Assembly (NCBI GenBank): GCA_023248615.1
Contig: JAHFEI010000007.1
Location: 13,179-20,988, forward strand
Direction: 5' to 3'
Source of the DNA: Nitrospinales bacterium
Lineage (GTDB): Bacteria; Nitrospinota_A; UBA7883; JACRGQ01
DNA: 7,810 bases
The notes beneath the pieces were generated by a model. The model saw only the letters and a program-made list of their open reading frames with translations. It made no database searches and was not told the origin of the DNA. Position numbers and translations under genes: made by a program. Shown here piece after piece: positions 4,185 through 7,810 of this stretch. Position 1 is the first letter of the stretch, and every line of letters begins with the position of its first letter.

Positions 4185-6095
4185 CTACTGGTCTAGTTGT
4201 ACCCGTTTATCCAGCTTCAGGATACCGTTCTTCTCCGCATCCTTGCGCAAGCCAGCCTGCCATGCGAGAACCGCATCCTGCCTCTTGCGGGTAAGCAGGG
4301 ATTGTTTCACCTGTGCGCGCTGTTTATCGTATTCGGTAAGGTCTGGTATCTTGCGTTCCGCTACACTCATGACATAGTAATCGTCGCCAATATGCACCTT
4401 GTCGTATCCACTTTCCTTGAGCGCGAATGCGGCATTTATCATGGTGCCGGGCTGCGGAACTCCCTCGATAGTTCCGTTCCTTTGGACGAAACCGCTCTCT
4501 TTAACCTGAAGCCCCGCCTCTTTTGCGACCAAGGCGAAGGCATCGCCCTTGCGCAGACGAGAGATAACGGATTCCACCTTTTCGGCGGCAAGCACCATCC
4601 CCTCGTTCTTGCGGTATGCGGCATCTACCTCTTTTGCCACCTCGGACAGCTTTGCCGGGTGCGATGGGATAATATCGACAAGCTTGACGATGTAATAAGT
4701 CCCCTTAACGTCAATCGGGCCAGATACCTCCCCCTTCTTCATTCCTGATATGCGCTTTACCAGCGAATCCGAATCGCCAATGCCCTTTATCAATTCGCCG
4801 GCACGGACGGGATAAGAAATGTACGGCATTTTATGTTCCTTCGCAAGATCGGAGAAACTCTTCCCGGATTTGTCGGCAAGGAGTTCCGAAAGCTGTTTTT
4901 TGGCTATATCCCTGCTCCGGATATCCAGCATTTTGCCCTTTATTATTTGGGCGGCATCCGCATACGGCATCGGCCCGGCCTCACGCCTCTCTTCCGCCTT
5001 GATTATGTGGAAACCATATTCGCTACGTATGGGCGAGCTAACCACGCCATTCGCAAGGGAGAATGCGGCTTTCTCGAACTCCGGCACCATCTTGCCCCGC
5101 GCGAAAAATCCTAGGTCGCCCCCCTTCTTTGCGGAGCCTGGATCCTGCGAATATTTCTGCGCCAACTTGCCGAAATCGGCGCCACTTTTTATATCCCTCA
5201 CCAACGACTCGGCACGGAGCCTTGTTTCCGTAACCGCAGTTTCCGGAGCGTTGGGGGGAAGCCGCAAAAGGATATGCCTGGTGTGGATAGCCTCTTCCAT
5301 GACAAACTCCGCCTTGTGTGATTCGTAGTACGATTTCACCTCATCGTCACCAACGCTTATGCCTGGTCGTAGTGTCTCGGGATTGACGCTTATCAGTTCT
5401 ACCTTTCTCTCCTCCGGCTGGGTGAAGAGTACGCCATTCTTCTTGAAAAACGCTTCGACATCCTTCTCGGACGGTTTTACCGAGGCGGAAAAAGAAGCCG
5501 GTGAAACCACCATGTAGCGCACTTTCAACTGCTCGTTATCCCTTATGAAGCCGTCTTTAATCTCCTGCTCCGTGGCCTGTACGGAATCCGTAACTACCCG
5601 CGAGACTTTGCGTATAAGCAGGTCGCGGCGGATGAGTTTCTCGAAATCCTGGGGCGCAAGGTTGTTGGCGCGAAGTACGGCATAGTAGGCGTCCTTGTCG
5701 AACCTGCCGTTTTGCTGAAACTCCTTATTGTTTTCGATGTCGTACCGCAATTCGTCATCCGATACGTCTATACCGGCATCCTTCGCCGCTATGAGTTGCA
5801 ACTTTTCCATTATCAACCCATCCATGGCTGTCCGCTCTACGCCGAACTGCTTTATCATGTCCCTGGAAAGCTCGCCGCCCATAGCCTCGCGTAGCCGTCT
5901 TATCATGGAGTCGTAATACCTCCGGTATTCAGCCTGGGTAATCGGGATGCCGCCTACCGTGCCAATGGACTTTTCGCGGTCACCTTTGCCATAACCCCAC
6001 ACCAGGAATATAGTCCCGACAAAAGCAAGTACCAGCAGCCACAACACCGCCTTTACCATCCATCCTGAAGCCCGTTCCCGTATTACATGATGCAT
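4185..6095 (-). CDS. ppiD: PpiD/SurA-type membrane-anchored periplasmic peptidyl-prolyl isomerase
   Basis: A chaperone anchored in the inner membrane that helps newly exported proteins fold in the periplasm. The 636 residues match PpiD in length and plan: a short basic cytoplasmic tail, one membrane segment at about 13-34 (VKAVLWLLVLAFVGTIFLVWG), a SurA_N-like helical domain at about 40-215, a parvulin domain at about 268-370, then a second, non-catalytic half and a basic helical tail (590-620). The parvulin is well preserved: HTRHILLRL (271-279), DPGSAKKGGDLGFF (318-331), VPEFEKAAFSL and YGFHIIK. By comparison with Pin1-type enzymes, H274, D318 and H363 fall at active-site positions, so the domain may be active, unlike that of E. 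coli PpiD. The start at 6095 has AGGGAG (6107-6102) six bases upstream, overlapping the cpoB stop. SurA-like soluble chaperones are the main alternative; the membrane anchor and long C-terminal half favour PpiD. Confidence 0.88.
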   Translation of the reverse strand: MHHVIRERASGWMVKAVLWLLVLAFVGTIFLVWGYGKGDREKSIGTVGGIPITQAEYRRYYDSMIRRLREAMGGELSRDMIKQFGVERTAMDGLIMEKLQLIAAKDAGIDVSDDELRYDIENNKEFQQNGRFDKDAYYAVLRANNLAPQDFEKLIRRDLLIRKVSRVVTDSVQATEQEIKDGFIRDNEQLKVRYMVVSPASFSASVKPSEKDVEAFFKKNGVLFTQPEERKVELISVNPETLRPGISVGDDEVKSYYESHKAEFVMEEAIHTRHILLRLPPNAPETAVTETRLRAESLVRDIKSGADFGKLAQKYSQDPGSAKKGGDLGFFARGKMVPEFEKAAFSLANGVVSSPIRSEYGFHIIKAEERREAGPMPYADAAQIIKGKMLDIRSRDIAKKQLSELLADKSGKSFSDLAKEHKMPYISYPVRAGELIKGIGDSDSLVKRISGMKKGEVSGPIDVKGTYYIVKLVDIIPSHPAKLSEVAKEVDAAYRKNEGMVLAAEKVESVISRLRKGDAFALVAKEAGLQVKESGFVQRNGTIEGVPQPGTMINAAFALKESGYDKVHIGDDYYVMSVAERKIPDLTEYDKQRAQVKQSLLTRKRQDAVLAWQAGLRKDAEKNGILKLDKRVQLDQ

Positions 6096-6101
6096 CCGTT
6101 A

Positions 6102-6107
6102 CTCCCT
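6102..6107 (-). promoter_or_regulatory. Shine-Dalgarno of ppiD overlapping the cpoB stop
   Basis: The minus strand reads AGGGAG six bases before the ppiD ATG (6095). Its first bases are the last two bases of the cpoB TAG stop (6108-6106), so ribosomes ending cpoB are placed to restart on ppiD. This supports one transcript for the two genes. Confidence 0.7.
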
Positions 6108-7206
6108 ATTTCCCATGTTCTTCAATTGCCTTTAATTTCTCTTCTGCCAACACCGCCTCGTAAGAGGCCGGGTAATTATCATGTATTTTGACAAGAATTG
6201 CTTGAACTTCTTCTTTGAACCCAAGTTTTCCCAAAATCTCGGATGCGCGCCACAAGGCTGTTGGCGCTTTTGTAGACCTCGGATAATTCTTGGCGGTGAG
6301 GATAAAAGCGTCCGCCGCCTCCTTAAGTTTCCCCTGGTTGGCAAGCGCCTCGCCCATCCAGTACTGGGAGTTATAGCTTAAATCGGTATTCGGATAGCGC
6401 TTAACGTGTTCGCCAAATTCGGCAAGCGCCTGCTGGTAATCCCCTTTCAGGTAATTTTTGTACGCGCTGCCGTAGAGGTCATCGGCGGAAATATTTTTCG
6501 GGATTTTTATTTTTTTCTCAGCCCGTTTGTCCGCCTTGCCCTTCTCGACCTTTGCGGCTGGCGTCACATCCGGCGCTGGTGGCGTGGCCTCTGGCGCTGG
6601 AGCGACAGCCTCTGGAGCCAGTTCCGCCACGGAGGGTTCGGAAAGCACGGCTTCCGGCGCAGGTGGCAACGCACCCTTTTTCTTTTCCTGTTTTCTGTCC
6701 GGCGATGGCTTGCCAAGTTCCCCAACCTGGCTGGAAAGCGCTGAAACAATTTCGACAATCTCCTTGCGGCTTGCCTCCGCCCTCTGGCTACTGACCATAG
6801 AAGATTCCATGGAAAGCAATTGCAATTCCCTAATCCTGTCTTCCAGCTTCTTCAGTTTTTCATCCACCTGTTTCAGGTAGTGCGCGTTTTCATCCAGGTT
6901 GGCTACAACCGTGTTCAGCTTCATCGTCAGCGCATCCTGGTCGAGTTTTACGTCCGCCTGGTTCCTCAAGAGAACCGCCAGCACGTCCTCAATCCGCTTT
7001 TGTGTCTCCTGAATTTCCGTGAGGGTCGCCTTAACGGCGGTCTCCATACCGGAAGTCTGTTTTTCGATTACCTCTACCTTCCCGGCTACGGCGGAATTCT
7101 GTTTTTCAAGCGCCTCCATCCTGGTGGCGATATTGCCGACATCTTTCTGCGTGGCGCACGAGGCCAACAGTATGGTTATGGGAAGGAGGTATGTGGTTAT
7201 TTTCAT
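6106..7206 (-). CDS. cpoB: CpoB/YbgF, Tol-Pal-associated TPR lipoprotein
   Basis: The family acts in the periplasm with Tol-Pal and coordinates outer-membrane constriction with peptidoglycan synthesis at division. In these 366 residues I see a lipoprotein signal MKITTYLLPITILLASC with the lipobox LAS-C17, where E. coli CpoB has an ordinary signal peptide. A long coiled-coil region follows at about 25-165, then a Pro/Ala linker (about 181-218, with APEA at 183, 197 and 204), a Lys-rich stretch, and three C-terminal TPR-like units at about 241-275, 278-312 and 315-349. The unit DLYGSAYKNYLKGDYQQALAEF is typical of the family. It follows pal, the expected tol-pal order, but a terminator stands between them and no Shine-Dalgarno is seen before the ATG. 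The lipoprotein signal starting at this Met supports the chosen start. Confidence 0.92.
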   Translation of the reverse strand: MKITTYLLPITILLASCATQKDVGNIATRMEALEKQNSAVAGKVEVIEKQTSGMETAVKATLTEIQETQKRIEDVLAVLLRNQADVKLDQDALTMKLNTVVANLDENAHYLKQVDEKLKKLEDRIRELQLLSMESSMVSSQRAEASRKEIVEIVSALSSQVGELGKPSPDRKQEKKKGALPPAPEAVLSEPSVAELAPEAVAPAPEATPPAPDVTPAAKVEKGKADKRAEKKIKIPKNISADDLYGSAYKNYLKGDYQQALAEFGEHVKRYPNTDLSYNSQYWMGEALANQGKLKEAADAFILTAKNYPRSTKAPTALWRASEILGKLGFKEEVQAILVKIHDNYPASYEAVLAEEKLKAIEEHGK

Positions 7207-7214
7207 TTGAGGCT

Positions 7215-7249
7215 AAAAAGAAAGGGATTCAGGCTACGGCCCAAATCCC
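7215..7249 (-). terminator. Intrinsic terminator or attenuator between pal and cpoB
   Basis: GGGATTTGGGC (7249-7239) and GCCTGAATCCC (7234-7224) form an 11-bp stem with two G-U wobbles and the four-base loop CGTA. The run TTTCTTTTT (7223-7215) follows at once. This is the clearest terminator in the window. It starts 34 bases after the pal stop, and its U run ends eight bases before the cpoB ATG, so it can separate pal expression from cpoB-ppiD. Confidence 0.85.
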
Positions 7250-7283
7250 CGCTTGTTCCCAAATTTTGCTTTGTCTGGCCCGG

Positions 7284-7810
7284 TTACTCTTCGCTGAACT
7301 GCACACGCCGGTTCTTCGACCAAGCAACCTCGTTATGTCCGGCACTGGCCGGTTTTTCCTCGCCGTAGCTGATGGTGTAAAGGTGGGATTCGCCTACCCC
7401 AAGCGAAACAAGATACTTCTTGGCGGCGGAAGCCCTGCGTTCACCCAAGGCAAGGTTGTATTCGGCAGTGCCGCGCTCGTCGCAATGCCCCTCTACTACC
7501 ACCTTTACGCTACCCATGCCCTTTACCGATGCGGCAACCCTGGCAAGCACCTCACGCGATGGTGTGGTTATCTCGTACTTGTCGAAATCGAAGTATATTT
7601 TTTCGAGGCTGGTGATTTGCGGGGCTATCGTGCTGGTGGCCGCCAGCGCGGTAGGCGCCGCCCCGCCGGGTTGCTGTGCAACCTGTTGCGGAGTCTCTTC
7701 CTGCTTCATCCTGTCAATATCGGCCTGCTTATTCCTGTCACGCTCTTCCTGCTGTTGCCTTGCAAGCTCATCCGCCGTGGGCTGGGATTCCGTTACACCG
7801 GCTCCTTTAT
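7284..7810 (-). CDS. pal: Peptidoglycan-associated lipoprotein Pal (N-terminus outside the window)
   Basis: Pal is an outer-membrane lipoprotein that binds peptidoglycan and TolB and pulls the outer membrane in during division. The frame is open to the window edge; the first readable residues are KGAGVTESQPTADELARQQ, so the signal peptide and lipidated cysteine lie just outside and perhaps 20-30 residues are missing. The ATG at 7709 is internal. A Gln/Glu/Arg-rich, probably helical segment precedes a short Ala/Pro linker. The OmpA-like C-terminal domain then begins at IYFDFDKYEI and contains the peptidoglycan-binding signature VVVEGHCDERGTAEYNLALGERRA. It ends KNRRVQFSEE, as usual in Pal. The GHCDERGT variant, with Cys where E. 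coli has Thr, is known from several diderm groups. The tol genes would be expected upstream, outside the window. Confidence 0.95.
   Translation of the reverse strand, partial: KGAGVTESQPTADELARQQQEERDRNKQADIDRMKQEETPQQVAQQPGGAAPTALAATSTIAPQITSLEKIYFDFDKYEITTPSREVLARVAASVKGMGSVKVVVEGHCDERGTAEYNLALGERRASAAKKYLVSLGVGESHLYTISYGEEKPASAGHNEVAWSKNRRVQFSEE

Noticed and set aside
7284..7709. Pal starting at the ATG at 7709
   Set aside because: The frame stays open upstream to the window edge, and a protein starting there would have no signal peptide or lipobox. This Met is internal and the gene is partial.

Overview
This window reads like ordinary core chromosome of a Gram-negative (diderm) bacterium. 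Every gene I can support lies on the minus strand, so transcription runs from high to low coordinates. The outer-membrane Tol-Pal genes and a membrane-anchored PpiD-type chaperone show a diderm envelope. A ferredoxin-dependent 2-oxoacid oxidoreductase with a gamma subunit fused to a two-cluster ferredoxin domain points to an anaerobe, a microaerophile or a reductive-TCA-type autotroph. The mixture would fit lineages such as Nitrospirota, Nitrospinota or the former Deltaproteobacteria, but this placement is only an inference from gene content. I see no tRNA, rRNA, CRISPR array, insertion sequence or attachment site.

Layout in the direction of transcription. (1) 7810-7284: Pal, its N-terminus cut off by the window edge. 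(2) 7249-7215: a well-formed intrinsic terminator or attenuator. (3) 7206-6106: the lipoprotein CpoB/YbgF. (4) 6095-4185: a PpiD/SurA-type periplasmic peptidyl-prolyl isomerase whose Shine-Dalgarno overlaps the cpoB stop. (5) 4184-3930: about 255 bases of non-coding DNA with several inverted repeats and a possible promoter. (6) 3929-3833: the small bacterial SRP RNA (4.5S, ffs), followed by a run of nine U. (7) 3791-2115: dnaX. (8) 2102-1779: ybaB. (9) 1773-1177: recR. (10) 1138-131: fused gamma/ferredoxin subunit of a 2-oxoacid:ferredoxin oxidoreductase. (11) 134-1: the start of its alpha subunit, overlapping the previous stop by ATGA.

The window joins three functional blocks. The first is envelope maintenance: Pal and CpoB act in outer-membrane constriction and PpiD in folding of exported proteins. 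The second is the widely conserved ffs-dnaX-ybaB-recR block, which combines protein targeting, the DNA polymerase III clamp loader, a nucleoid-associated protein and recombinational repair. The third is central carbon metabolism through low-potential ferredoxin. Tight spacing from dnaX to the alpha subunit (gaps of 12, 5 and 38 bases, then an overlap) suggests one transcript.

I did not find a previously undescribed system. The points most worth a second look are the terminator placed directly before a cpoB start that lacks a Shine-Dalgarno, the subunit fusion in the oxidoreductase, the SRP RNA terminator preceding dnaX, and the structured gap between ppiD and ffs.
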